From Phytoseiulus persimilis (taxonomy: Eukaryota; Arthropoda; Arachnida; Mesostigmata; Phytoseiidae), in NCBI GenBank assembly GCA_037576195.1, contig CM075101.1:21700001-21764000 (forward strand): a stretch of 64,000 bases of DNA. Direction: 5' to 3'. A program made the translations under genes and the position numbers. Positions 34,886 to 47,510 of this stretch are shown here, one piece after another. Within the stretch, counting starts at the first letter, position 1; every line of letters starts with the position of its first letter. The notes under the pieces were generated by a model, which was not told the DNA's origin, ran no database searches, and saw nothing but the letters and a program-made list of their open reading frames with translations.

Positions 34886-35520
34886 TCACCGGAACTCATC
34901 TGACGAAGACGCTTCGGCTGCTCGCTTTCTCCCGACTCCCACTTTTTTCCATAGAGAGCCCGAAAATGGAATATCGGGCTGACAAGGACCAATACTTCTG
35001 TGCATCATTCGAAGTCGCACAGACCTGAATCATCCGAGAGGCAAAACAGTCTCCAGGGAGGCAGGGTGGACCGCCTCAGGAGCTGTCTTGCGACAGACGC
35101 GCTCCACAGACGAGAAGGATATCCGAAAACAACGGTTCAGCGGTCAATCTGCTTCAGAGCCCATTACAGAGAAAATACAGCAGGCACGGAAAACGACACT
35201 CTCTTCAACGAATGCCTCAACAACCAAACTATGCGAGTCCGATTGTGGGAACTTTCCCTAATTTGCAGGCGTACAGTTCCAAGAAGGTGGTTGTTTGTTG
35301 TGACGATATGGACACGAGCTGGGATTTGTGTCTGAAATTTGAGGGGAGCTAGAGGAAGTGGTCCATGTTTCCCCGTTTGCCGTCAACCTTGCCGTGGGAA
35401 CCATCAGCTACAGATGGCGTTGAACTCCTCCTATGGTTCCTTGCACCCAAAGCACAGAGCTATTTGGATCCTCCAATTTACTCTCAAAAAACAGAGAACC
35501 CAGACAATATGGCTCATCCA
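34886..35520. other. No gene recognised
   Basis: A 111-codon + frame at 35000-35335 has no recognisable domain and no paralog in the window. Confidence 0.4.
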
Positions 35521-35781
35521 AGCCTAGATCGATCGTTCAGGTTCAGTGATGCACGAAAGTGACCTTACCCATGATTCCATCAAGAACCAAGAACAATTAT
35601 GACCTCGTCCGGCTCCGGCGACGTTCAATCTTATCGACGAGCCGCATCTGAACCCCAACGTGTGTTTTGGATTCGTTGAGGAAGCCGATCATTCTAGCAT
35701 TAACATTGCCCTCGAGTCAACGACGTCAAAAAGTCTCACACTCATAAGAAGTCGAAAGGTCGACCTGACTTCTCATAGGTC
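35520..35781 (+). promoter_or_regulatory. 5' flank of IR gene D, conserved with gene B
   Basis: Aligns with 22240-22516. Several indels change reading frame while short blocks stay alike, as expected of duplicated regulatory or UTR DNA. Confidence 0.45.
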
Positions 35782-38700
35782 ATGAAGCCCGTTCGTTTCC
35801 CATACGGGGCCATTTTCAATTTCTCTGTGCCCCATCTCCGTGTTGCGATGATCCAAGTGAGTCCATTCCGGAGCGGTTGCATACAAAATGTTCGCGACAG
35901 TGATGAACATGACCGCCCAGCAAGTCAAATAGTCCGATGACAGACGGTCATTTTTCATTTAGAACCCATGATGTTGCTTTTCCAGCTCGAACCCTATGTC
36001 AACAAGAGAAGAGTGGGCGCTCAAGTCGAAGTGTGGGGTCCATTATCCCAAGTCGCTGAGGTCGTTCAAACCATCTCGGGTCACAAGTGAGGATTTCTAA
36101 ATAGAGACTCCCCGTCAAACGGTACCGCGCTGGTGTCATACCACCACTAGGAGTCGGTATCCCGGGATTGCTCGGTAGGCTTAAAATATAATCGGGAGAG
36201 CCAGCTCCCATGAGGGCTTCAACGCGTGAGTCGCTTCTCAATCGTGACTTCGAAGTATGCATGTGACAAAAACTCAGCTTGGTCATGGCTGTCCAACGGC
36301 GTCAGAGTTCAGTCAAAGTGCGCTCCGAAGAGATGGCAGATTCAGTCCGCGCGGAATCTCGGGGTACTTCTTGTGCCTTTGTTGACGCTCATGGCCAGGG
36401 ACTCAGTTTATCCAACTCTGATTATTTTCTAGCTCTAATTCTTGGAGCCCAAAGCGGCATATCATGGTACGGTTCCGGAGATCGTAGTCTGGCAGTAACG
36501 TCTGATCGAGGCACTCAAACCTGTTAGGACGGTGGCCCTCAGAACCTCCTCGTATCGGAGAATCAAGCGGTCATGCTGATAGGCTTCCATTGGTCTTGCG
36601 TTCATCTGAGCAGAAAGCATCTGGAGAACAAAACTTCGGGAGAATGTCGGACCTCTGAGGAGGCTTGCCGATGGGTGTCGGTGTATTCCGTGGGGCCTCA
36701 TGTGCCAAGCTCATGCGTCCCATTTTTCCCAGGTTCACAGTAGTTTCGATAGAGGATATGCCACATGGATATCGGTTGGAGAACGGATCCTTCTTTGGGA
36801 TCATGGCGATGTTCGAAAGAGCTGTAAGATTCCCGGGGCCACATGCCGACTATATTACGAAATCTTCTTCCATCCTGATGAGAGAAATGGAATATGGATC
36901 CTCACTGCCTGCAGGAAATCGATATGTTCGTTAGTCCTGCAATCATGACTGAGGAGCGCTTGTTACTGGCGCAACCAGCTACTTTCTATGTGACCTCGTT
37001 TCAACTCCTTACCTGGTCGCCTTTGAAGGTGAGTAGCCGGATCACCCTGTACCGAGGTGATCTTGCGATGCTGGGATGGGTGGCGTTACCGTCTTGGAAT
37101 CGACCGGTTTCAGCGCACTTGGTTCTCTTTCTCGCCTCGTTCGTCCGCACGATGTGAAGGTCTGGGTCACGGATAGGCTGCTGAATGCACGAATCTGAAT
37201 CTTCATGATCTGGAAGAAGTGTTGCAGCGTTCGCCGCACAAAAATTAGACTCATGAGAGCTCTACAGACATTCTCGAGATGAACATGTCCAGGAAACGAG
37301 ATCGACCTGTCGTGTTGATCCAGGAACGGTTCTAAAACTTGCTCCCTTGAAAGCGTTCCCCGGCGAAAGGGCTACTCCGACTGCCAGCTTCGGATGTACC
37401 CTGATCACTGCTCTCCTGTTGCGGGGAAGTTGAAGGGCAGACTCTGGTGTCATTCCGTAGCTCTAGTTCCCGGCTGATCAGGATGACCTCACGCTCACGG
37501 ATGGCACTGTTTCGAGGACTAGAATGGCCGGAAGTGCCCTCGTAGGCTCGTTCGGGTCTTATGAGGTGAGATATGATAGCATCTGGATGATCTATAGAGG
37601 GGCTCCCCATCTCAATCCACAGCCATTCCCGAAATCGTAGCCCAGTTTTCGCTCGAGGGAGATTTTCACCAGCGACTCCTCTTCCCAGTGGCAGGACCCA
37701 CCGGTCTCAAGCGTCGCTACGGTTTCGAAATCGAATATAGTCATAATTATTAGCCCTGCATAACATGGCACAAATGGCGGTAACTCTGTTGACTTTTCGT
37801 TTCCCTGAAGTAGTTTCTCGCTTCCTCGAGCGAACAGTGCCGTCTCGGGACTTTCCCGAAAAGGCGCGTGATCGGACAGAGTCGATACACACCCCTTGTT
37901 GACCCTCTGAGAACCTCTCACATCGATACCTGATCCATCCCATGCAATATAAGTCTCCGGGCTCATTCTCCTGAAGTCAGATTTTCTACAAACTCGAACC
38001 CGGGACTCATGATTCCAGCCATTTGAGTAAATGGAAAGCGCACGGTGAATTAGAACCAAGGAAAAGAATCATTCCCTTCAAGCACGTCCTTGAGCTGAGG
38101 AACCCCCAGGTGCTACCTGAGAAGGGAAGGAAAGAATCATGCCTGATTTCAAGAGCCACGGAATCCACGAGGTCCTCGCCGAAAGTGTTTTTCCCGTGTC
38201 GAGAGGGTATTTCATATCATTTGTTTCTCAGAGCATTTTCTAAAGCGCAGTAAAAAGATGCGTCAACTCCTTTTCATATGAGAGTCATATCGAAATTCAA
38301 TTGGGAACCGCTCCTCGGTTGACTTCGAGACGGTCAGTTCCGTTCGCCTTTAATGATCTATGAGCAACAACAACCGAGAAATCACTTCTCCATCCTTCCT
38401 TGGAATTTCCCTAAGCACCCATCCATGGTGGCTCTCAACCCTTTCGCCGAAGGTGGACCTCTGTCACCGCGGCTAGCAATTGCGGCTCAGGGACCGAGTC
38501 ACGAATCCTGAATCCCGAAGGGATTAATTTCAACTTTCTGCTACCGAGATCTCCCGCGGTTCTTGTAGCGCTTCGTACAGCGGAGGAAACCATATTTTCT
38601 TAACCTTGGGCTAATCGACACACGCGCGGCCGGCCTGAAACATGATTCTCTCGAGAATCACACACCGCTTGCCGAATCTTTCCCATGCTCCTTCTGGGCT

Positions 38701-40485
38701 GTTTCCCTCATCCGCTGAGGAACAGATCTTCGAGCACGAATCCGTGCCCTTCTCTGATCATTTACAGTTATTTGAACGTATGCCTGAGGAGGTTTTGTGG
38801 TAATTTGAGATCGAATCAGCACCATGGAAGTGTCGGAAACGACAGGCACGTCGAGGCACACGACATTGTTGCCATACATTCTAATCCAGCTAATTTTAGT
38901 AACGTTCAGGTCAGTCTTCCATTGATGATCATGGAGATGAGACGCTGCTCCGGATCTCTATCCTCGAGGGCATCGAGAAGTCGCCTAATAGAACGAATAT
39001 CAGATCAGGTTATCGAGGGATGAGCGCTGCATAAGACTTTGATGATTTGCTCTCCGTTCATCAGCGCGCTATGCTCGATGAATTCGACTCCTCACTCAAA
39101 AAATGCCTTGCTGTTTTTCAAGGTCGTGGATCCCTTCAACTTCGCGTCGGCATTCAAGCTGGAAGTCTGGCTCGGGGTTCTCGTGAGTTTCTTATTGCTG
39201 TCTCTGATCTGCTGGGTTATTGATCGGTGAGTCTCGCAGATCCTAAATGATGTTTCGTCCAGGTCGTATTCTCTAAGAATATGTTGGTAACCAGTCGTTT
39301 TCCACGAAGATACTTGACTCCATGGGACAAATCCAAACCTTGGGCTTTGACTGAATATATTTGGGATCTCTTCTCGCGGTTTTTCCCCCAAGGTGAGGCG
39401 CGAAACACATGGATTCCGGCATCCTCAATCAGTTTGATTTCGATCGGGAGAGCGTCGATGGAGTCTTCAGTCGCAACCGAAAATCGTTCAGTTTTCTCCA
39501 CCATAATTAGTCATCCTTCCCCAGATGCTCCGATACGACAGCAAGATTGGTTCCGGATGTGCTCGATCGGCTTCCTTTTCGCGTTTTCATTGATTTTCAT
39601 GACTTTCTTGAGCAGCGCTCTGACGTCGTCAATGACCATCAAAAGTGACGAAGATTTTGTCAACAGCTACGCTGACATACTACGTTTCCCGAAGGTTCGG
39701 ATCTACAGCGAGAAAGGGACACTTCTCGTGCAAGCTTTTACGGTAAAGTAGCCTTCCATTCCGAATTCCTGGTTCCAATTCAGCTACCAGAGTGGGGCTC
39801 GTCGTTCTCCCGAGCGTGGACATTCGTCTAACTGGGCGACTCTCGTTGAACCCTCATTCTCGGCAATGAAGGATCCCCACAATGAGCTTTTTCGGAAAGT
39901 CGGTGAAAGGCTGATACCGGTTCGGGGGATATTCAAGCAGAGCCCAGAAGTGATGGAAATGATAACTGAAATCGAGGGGAAGACACGCGTGATGGTAGCC
40001 AATCCGGAAATCTGCAAGGCACTCATCATCAAGAAGAAAAGAACTTCAGGAAAATGTCCGAAAGTTATGCTGTCGACCGAGAGCGCCGGCTTGATGACCT
40101 TATCAATGTTCATGTCCCGGAATCTACCCGCTGCCACACGCGAAATTATCAACAGGGCGTGAGTTTCGAAGGTTGCTCGAACATTTCTGGCTGCTTTGCG
40201 TTATATCCTCTCGATTTCACGAGCAGCAAAGACGCATTTCATTTTTGCAGGGTTCTCATCGCTTCTGAGGCGGATCTCTATCGTAAAACTTTGGTGTGGT
40301 CGATGGAAGAATACGAAAAATGCAGATTGCAGACTCGCTCAGCAGCTGCTTCAACCACGAAAGCTCTGACGCTTCAAGACCTTCAAGGGAGTTTTGTGTT
40401 GTTTGCGATTGGGATGAGCGCCGCAGGTTTTGCGTTTTTCCTCGAGACCGGGAGGTTTCGCTACTGCTGCTGCGCCGGCCGATGA
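35782..40485 (+). CDS. Ionotropic receptor gene D, complete, nine exons
   Basis: Exons 35782-35856, 35986-36086, 36733-36823, 36915-37028, 39123-39226, 39310-39392, 39525-39742, 39872-40158, 40251-40485 total 1308 nt, 435 aa, no internal stop. S1 starts HLRVAMIQLEPYVNKRRVGA, then EDMPHGYRLENGSFFGIMAM and EIDMFVSPAIMTEERLLLAQ; M1 LLSLICWVI; pore PWDKSKPWAL to FSRFFPQ; M3 LSSALTSSMTIKSDEDF; M4 in LQGSFVLFAIGMSAAGFAFF. Closest relatives by eye are A and B. Exons 5, 6 and 8 have AAG acceptors where A or B sometimes has CAG. Intron 4 is 2.1 kb and holds no recognised element, though 38200-38250 faintly resembles the hAT relic of gene B. Confidence 0.85.
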
Positions 40486-41835
40486 GGATCGACAGTTATC
40501 TGGTCACATCGATAAATCACCACAGTATACCTTGGAGTATTACCGAGGAGTCATTGAGTTGGTTCATGGCACACTTGATGCACCCTCCCCTCAGACATGA
40601 ATGTAGAACGATAAGTACCCCTAAATCCCTGGGCGCTCGGAACTTTGGTGAGTCGCTTCGAATCGCGAGACAGAGCAAAATAGAAGATCGTGAATCCCGT
40701 ACCGTTTTCTGGGTTAGAGTGTAGTGAAACGTGTCGGACGAAAAAATACGGGAATCTGTGACGGCAGATTGTAACGAGGTGAGATGAGAGGGTCGAATCT
40801 ACAAGGGTAACGCGGTTCCGACTCTAAACCAAGCTTCGGGCTCGTCTCCATATCTGAACGATTCTTGTGGTCAGAAAACGTAGGCCTCCGCGATGTATTC
40901 AATGATACATAGGTCTGCAACTGCTGCATAGGCGGCGTTTGATGCTCATGCGAAAGCACCGAGCCCCTCCCTCCTCAGCGTAGTTTCTGAACTCGTAGCT
41001 CATCGTCGGCTCCATGGAGCTTTGTCAGGTTCCTAAGATACTGATGCGTGAGCATCCAGAGCGTTGCTCGGCGGTCGGAACGTCGACATCGGCGAGATCG
41101 GAGGCTCGATGTTTCAGATGACCTTGCCATGAAAACACGCATTCATCCATATGGTTGTCTCATTTGCTCAGATGAGGAAGCTTGTTCGATAAACTAAGCC
41201 GCTTCGTAACTTCCCTTCTTGACATGTGTACAGATTCCCGAGTGCATTAGTCAACGGATGTGAAATCGACCCATCGACGTCGGCCTCACAGTTCCCAATC
41301 CCCCTGCGGTGCAGTTGAAAGCGATTAGAGATGGAGCTTCACTCTCTCCACGTCGTCGGGTATGACTGATGTTCCGATCCATGAATAGAACAGAAATCAT
41401 CTGTCTTCTTAATTGAAACTCTTATGGGCGTCGTATAGCTAAACTGAATGACGGTAATTCCCGCATGGAAGAAAAGTCTTCCGATCGATTCGGCCTTTTG
41501 ACCATCCGATTTTTATTTTGTCCCGCTTCGGGCGAAATGCAAACAAGGCGAGAATGTGCCATCACACCAGCGCTTTTCAAGGCCGATACCATCGATCCCA
41601 TTTCCCGAGCCCTGGACCGCCTTTTGAGCGACTCTGGTTCGTGGTGGCGGTGTCCTTCCCGCATGGAAGAACATGCGAACGAGATTGATCGGTTGACATT
41701 TGCCGCGGAAAGAGACCGACGAAAAGATAGTGAGTCAACCTCCGGTCGCTCTTTTGGAAGCAATCGTCGACTGATCCGCGGTATACCGGCACCCTGTACC
41801 GATGGTCAAATTAGGTCGGGAATTTCTTTCGCTAT
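40486..41835. other. No gene recognised
   Basis: No convincing gene. Frames overlapping on both strands at 41422-41899 have biased composition and no domain. Confidence 0.5.
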
Positions 41836-41837
41836 TT

Positions 41838-42642
41838 TTCTTTCGAGCGTTATTCAGGATCAATGGGCCGATTCCGGAAATTCTTTCTGCGAAATGTAGC
41901 GCACTCATTCGAACACATTTCTGAGCTGGCCGGCTCGTTTCATCGTTTCTCGTTCCATTTTGATCTATGTTTTTTTGAAAATTGACGATTTTTTTTTCCA
42001 TCAGGTTCAGAGGGATCGCAAATTTCCCACAGGCGGCGCAGTTAGGTTCGCGTGCCGTTTTTTGGAAGGGTGTACATCTGACAAAAAACGCCTGTTGTTA
42101 CCAGGGACGGTGCCGCGCAACCTCCGAAACTTCATCGAGGAGACCTCTGTGACTTATCGAAATTTGGTTCTTGGTCATGAATCCCAAGCTGAAGTTGCGT
42201 ATTCTTTGTCCCATCCAGTCGATTAGACATTGCCCGGTCGTTTCTTTTGATCCATCAAAACTCGACTCCTGCCCCGGTGGTCAGTTTCCGGAAAAAAAAA
42301 AACACAAAAAGCGAACGATTTTTCATGGCGAAGTCCGCATTCTTCGGCTCGGTAGTTCTCCTCAGATAACAGCGAGATGGTGGTAGCACCCGGCACTCTC
42401 TGCCAGATGGACACCCTTCCACATAACACCGCGCGAACTTTGCCATGCCGCCTGTGGAAAATTTGCGAGCCCTCTGAATTTGAGGGAAAGAAAAAATCGA
42501 CAACTTTCGAAAAGTGAATATTGAAATGGGACGAGAAACGATAAAATGAACCGGTCAGCCCAGAAATATGGTCGAATGAGTGAGCTACACTTTGCAGAAA
42601 GAATTCCCGGAATCGGCCCGCTGAGCTCTGAGTAACAGTCAA
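41838..42642. mobile_element. Palindromic (foldback) element of the dispersed repeat family
   Basis: Arms of about 340 and 290 bp meet near 42240. The left arm TTCAGGATCAATGGGCCGATTC... is mirrored by ...GAATCGGCCCGCTGAGCTC at the right. Both contain TTCAGAGGG, the CCACAGGCGGC segment and GGAAGGGTGT(A/C)CATCTG. No coding potential. About 800 bp, so a MITE-like derivative of the longer element at 24850-26590. Confidence 0.75.
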
Positions 42643-44270
42643 AAGAACAGTGGCCGGGGTTGTTTCGGGGAAACGACAAGAGACGAGTGTTAGACGACTC
42701 CTATAGGAGCTCTGTGCTTTGGACGGGAAGCTTGGGCCCCTTGCGCCACCAGGACTCGCAGCCCCGTAGTTCCAAACGATGCCATAGCACCCGCTGTCTG
42801 TGCGATGAGCGTTTCCGATCAGGTCTACGTACTAGAGCAGTTTGCCCCAGACCTTCGGGAATCGTGGCCCTCTTGTGCTCGAGACAGACAGTTAGAACTA
42901 TCTGCAACACGTCACAAGCTCCGGGAAATGATATGGGAATATTCAGTTGTTTGAGGGGAAGAACTCCAGTGTCTCTAGGCTGTCCTTGCCGAACACGCAC
43001 CCCTCTTTATTCCTTCAAGGAACGTGCTGAAAAAAGTCTCTTCTTGTTCGGGAAGGATTTAAGCTCGTGCTACAAATCGCCTCTCGCGGTGGCTAGCGCG
43101 CATCTGTCAAGAGATCTGATGCTCCGCTCGGGCTGTGACTCTTGATACATCCCAGCGACTGTTTCCTCCATTTGGAACTTCGGAGAACCGGGGGCTCGGG
43201 GAACGTGACCGACGACTCCGCACGATTGCGAGGGGAACGCTGTCCTCCCCAGAATAATCAGAGTACCCTTCTCCGTCTCCGACATTTCCCTCGCAGGAAA
43301 TTCCCAAGCCCGACAATTTCGAGTTCAATGAGTGAAGAGAATCCTCGGGCAATGATGAATTCATGGCGAGTATGCTGCAGAGATATTATAGGTATATATC
43401 AGTCATATCTAGTCTCCAGCTTGCGGTTTCCCCCAGTGCTCCAAAACGAGCTTCGGTTGTGCTTAAGCACATGGAGGGAGACTTGGAAAAGCTGGGAACT
43501 CTTCGACCTGAATCCTTGCTCATATTCAGTGGATTCGGCAACATGGTGCAAGCAATCGAGAACAAGGCAAAGAAAGAGAGAGAACTCGAACGAAAACGTG
43601 CAGAGGCGCTCGGCTCCGAATGTCAATTTCGAAAGGCGACATTTCACCGGTGTCGGTTCAATAATTTTCGTTCACCTACGTTCATTCGTCGATTCACCCA
43701 CTCTAGCCCGCAAGAATGTGCCGATTTCTGCCAATGAGCTTCAAATCCGACTGCGTTCGAGACGGAAGTTTTCGGTATGGGTATCGGTTCCATTGTTAAA
43801 CACATCACAGGTCTTTCTCTCTGGTCTTCTGAAAGCAACCCGCTTCAGCGGATATGTGCGAAAGGTCGTCGATCGGTGAATCTACTCCCATTTCGCGATA
43901 TTGTCTCCGGTAACCCTTTTCATCTACAACGAATGCCGCCTTCGCCCGGAGTTCTTTCTCTTGCCCCTCGTACCAGGCATCCTAGCTTGACATGAGGCGA
44001 CAACAGCGGAACCACGACTGTTTTCGTGGATGCGTTGCTTCAAGCTCCACCGCGGTTTCTCCACAAGAAATCGGGCTTTGATTCGCTTCAACTCTCCCTG
44101 GCCTTATGAGTTTGATATGCTCATTCTCGCTCGAATCGCCGATTATTTTCCTCAGTCGTCGGCACTAGAAGGAAGGATCCAACGATTCCACAATTATTGG
44201 CAATCGCATCGCCGGCTTACCCGTAGACAGACGAAATAACAGACGTAACTCGTCTCTCATATATGTAATA
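42643..44270. other. Mostly unassigned; one protein-like frame
   Basis: A + strand frame at 43363-43737 encodes LEKLGTLRPESLLIFSGFGN, then a charged helix KKERELERKRAE. It reads like protein, but no domain, paralog or flanking exon was identified. The rest shows nothing. Confidence 0.35.
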
Positions 44271-44505
44271 TAGATCTGTATACATACCGATAATCGTGAC
44301 CGAGATGTTTTATCTGCGAACTCCTCTTTGTTCTCCGGCTGAACCTCTCAGCCAGCCCTCAGAAGTGTCCTGGGATCACCTTTCGGTATTGCTTCAGTAA
44401 CACTCCCTATAACCTCGCAAATCCCATTACGGGCGGTGGGCTTGGGTCTTAAGATGGTTCAGATTTAATTCGGATACAAATTAAATCCTCTTTTACCACA
44501 TAAGA

Positions 44506-44599
44506 TTTTTTTTTTGTTGTCGGCCGGTGATCGAACCCGCGATTGCTAACTCAGCGTGGCACCCAAGGCGTTGGTTCATGCCACACGGCCAACGAGCCG
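44506..44599 (-). mobile_element. tRNA-derived SINE
   Basis: On the minus strand: a box-A-like TTGGCCGTGTGG (44581-44592), a box-B GGGTTCGATCA (44528-44538) about 45 bp on, then GCCGACAAC and an A-rich tail. A matching acceptor stem is not seen, so this is a SINE or tRNA relic rather than a working tRNA gene. Confidence 0.65.
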
Positions 44600-45239
44600 A
44601 GCTCCTCTGGGCGGTGAGAGATGGCGATTTTCCAGTTGAAGGACTGACCTTATACGATGGCATCCGCATCGACGTCAAGATTCCGTTCCGACCCGCGTCC
44701 ATACATCAGATCCATGAGTTTTAACCACGGCACCACTTGTGAGTTTAACTTCCTCCGGAAAAGCAGCTCTAGAGTTGCTGAACAAACACCGTTCCCATCT
44801 GGCCATGGAGGTCACTTCATTCTGTGAGGATATGGGCATCATATTGGCGCCTCGAGTGCAGAATGCGACGCGCATATTGCAGCCGCTCGAGTACTTCAGT
44901 TATAATTCGACAATTGAGTGGTGATTGAGAAATGGAGGACGATCCTAGAAGCCGAGGAGCTGATACCTCTCCTCCAAGAAGCTTCCAGCGACCTCAATCC
45001 AGTCCGGCCACGAAGCACCTGGACGTGGTCGAATACCGCAAGGTCTACTCGGGAGGAGAACCTTCAACGCCAGTCAACACTTCGGAAGAACCATCAGAGC
45101 AACTCAAAGGCAGAGCAGTTCATCATGGCGTTTCTGTGTGGCATCGCGTGCCGGTTCCAGACAATATCCGACGTTCAGAAAGTCCATCCGTTGTCGTTCA
45201 AGTTCATGATTGGCTTCCGGATCAATGGAAGGAAGCCGA

Positions 45240-45800
45240 GAGGCGCTGCTGCCCTCTCTCGAGTTTCCGATTTTTTAAATATGATTTTTATCGAGCAGCC
45301 GCGAAACGAGGTCCTTGAACGCCCCGCTGGTGTTTGCTATACTTGGATGGTTCAACTCGATATCTGAAATCATGATGATTCTCATGAAGTTTAACCGGGT
45401 TTCTGAAATCTCGTAGTTCGCAAAATGGACGGCTCATCAAGGTATTCATCCTTACTCCGAGAGCCCACCAATCGACGGTTTCGTAGTACGAACTGTTGGA
45501 GTTGGCTTCAAGTGACCTTTCATTCAAACTACAGAACACCACACGAGCCTCTGAGGAGACATTACAAGATTGTCCAAGACGGTTTCAGGTTTTTCTCGGC
45601 TCTGTACGCGGCTCCAAAATTGCCGAGAGCCAAGCCGGTTAGAACCTTGAGCTCGTAGACAGGCCGCACTGGATACTGATTCTGCTCCTTACTGCGGACA
45701 AAACTTTCTCGTGGCGTATGGAGCGATTCATAATATATCTGAACGTGAGCCCTCCGTTCCGACGGGCTGAGTGCGGGATCATATTTATGCGACATCCCTA
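45240..45800 (-). pseudogene. AGC-family protein kinase pseudogene
   Basis: Minus-strand segments: ELKVLTGLALGNFGAAYRAE (like the glycine-rich loop), SYYETVDWWALGVRMNTLM (subdomain IX: the VDWWALGV of PKA-like kinases) and GAFKDLVSRLLDKNHI followed after a stop by KIGNSREG (the KDLI-x-LL...R-G-N block). The catalytic loop HRDLKPEN and the DFG motif between them are missing, and stops and frameshifts are present. It is a partial, intronless, inactive copy, probably retrotransposed or deleted. Confidence 0.6.
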
Positions 45801-47510
45801 TTTTTTATCACTGACTTCAATCTGTCAATTGGATGGACAGTTCATGTTTGGCGATTTCGAGCTCCATGATACGACTCCGTAGCGCGGACTATAATTCCCA
45901 GTGTGCTTGACATTGCCGAGCAGCGTTGATTCTGGACTCCCCGTGGAAGTAGATGGAAGCTTGGGCGACGGCATCCTCATGCTCGAAATGAAGAGGAAGT
46001 GCAGAGTGTCTCACAACTGGCTCACACAACGATAATTTGCGAATGAAAAAAATATCACGGGGCAATGTTTCGGAAATGTTACTATCATGAAATCAGTTCG
46101 AGGAGCCGTTCTCCCAGCTTCCAACATAACTTTTTTGCAATCGCTTTTCGCAGCGGTGTTTCCCTCGAGAAGCCTCAACACTGTCGCTTTCCAAGAGCCT
46201 CCATCAAGAACATGGGCCGGTTTTGCTGTTTCTAGCTACTCCTGGATTTCAAGGTGAGAATGCGGTCGCTGATCTGGGACGAGTGTCACAGGGTGCAAGA
46301 GGGCATCGATTTGAATGGCTCTGTTTCTTGTCGAAAAGTACCAAAATATCGTTTAATTACACAGGAAAGTCCCTTCTACATTCTCCTCCGCGTCTTTTAT
46401 GAGGGTTGATTTCGCGGTGGCCGCAGGATAATTCCCAGATCATTCGACTCAAGAATACGGGAAGGGGGGGGGGGCTGTCTGAGATCTCTTGACTGTCGCG
46501 TCTTTCATTCCTTGCGAGTCTTCACTGTTGAGCTCACACCCCTTCTTCAGCGGTGACTGGTAAGTCCTACTCAACTGACGTCCCGTACTTCGCCACCTCC
46601 CTGACTGAGATGTAACGCCCTGAACATGAAACCCGCAACCCTCTTCCAACGTGAATCTTCAACCTCATTCTCGACCTCGGCATGGTGTGGCCCAGCCCAT
46701 CAAGATTTCTGTAACTAATTCCAAGAGCTCAACTTTCCAGTTCTGGATATCCCCGATTGGGCACTTCTTGTCGCCACAGTGGGGTCCTGGTTCTCCTTTT
46801 TTCCGAGTTCGCCGTCGGGTCATGTCTGCGAACGGGATTGTTCTTCATGCGCTAGGCTACTTTCTAAGACGACCGTTCATGCTGCGGGCAGAAAAATAAA
46901 TCCGACCGGGGTCTTTCCACGTTAAGAAACCGCGCATGCGAATCATAATAAGGGAGAGCTGAGGAACGATGATCGGCTCCGAATCCCCTTTCCGGATTCT
47001 GCGTGTCATTTATTCCGCAACAGAGCCTGCGCGAGGTCTAGTGTGAAACTTCAAGTGAGCTATTCAGCCCAATCATCTTCTCCAGCCCAATCCAACAGAG
47101 TTCGGTCTATTTTAAAATATTCTACAGGCTGGAAACATATTTTAGAGTAGAGCTGAATTCGATGCCGAGGATCACTGACATAGAGCGCCATGGACCGGAC
47201 GGACATCTCGAGACGTACGCCGCTGTGCACCCACCGGGAGAGCCTTCGGTGGTGCTTGGAGGGCGGATAATCATAGCTATGCTCGAAGTCTGTGATGAGA
47301 TGCACACAAGTTACAACGACGATTTATTACCCACGCGGAGATCCCCGTCGGACTTGACCGATGGATGCACTAGACTCAGCTTGGTAATGATCCTGAATGT
47401 TATGCGCGCCTAGTTCCAAGAGCTGCCTTAACTGACTACCGATGTGCTGTCGGTTTCTCATGGTATGAAGTCTATCCTTGTGGAACACTCGTCAGCGAGG
47501 ATCTCAAAGC
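45801..47510. other. No gene recognised
   Basis: Short frames only. A run of 10 G is at 46466. Upstream flank of IR gene E; no similarity to the B/D 5' flank was seen. Confidence 0.45.

Noticed and set aside
37592-38059. 155-codon minus-strand frame inside intron 4 of gene D
   Set aside because: No domain, paralog or splice support; it may be transposon debris, but nothing confirms it.
44506-44599. Functional tRNA gene
   Set aside because: No pairing acceptor stem; an A-rich tail follows the B box, as in SINEs.
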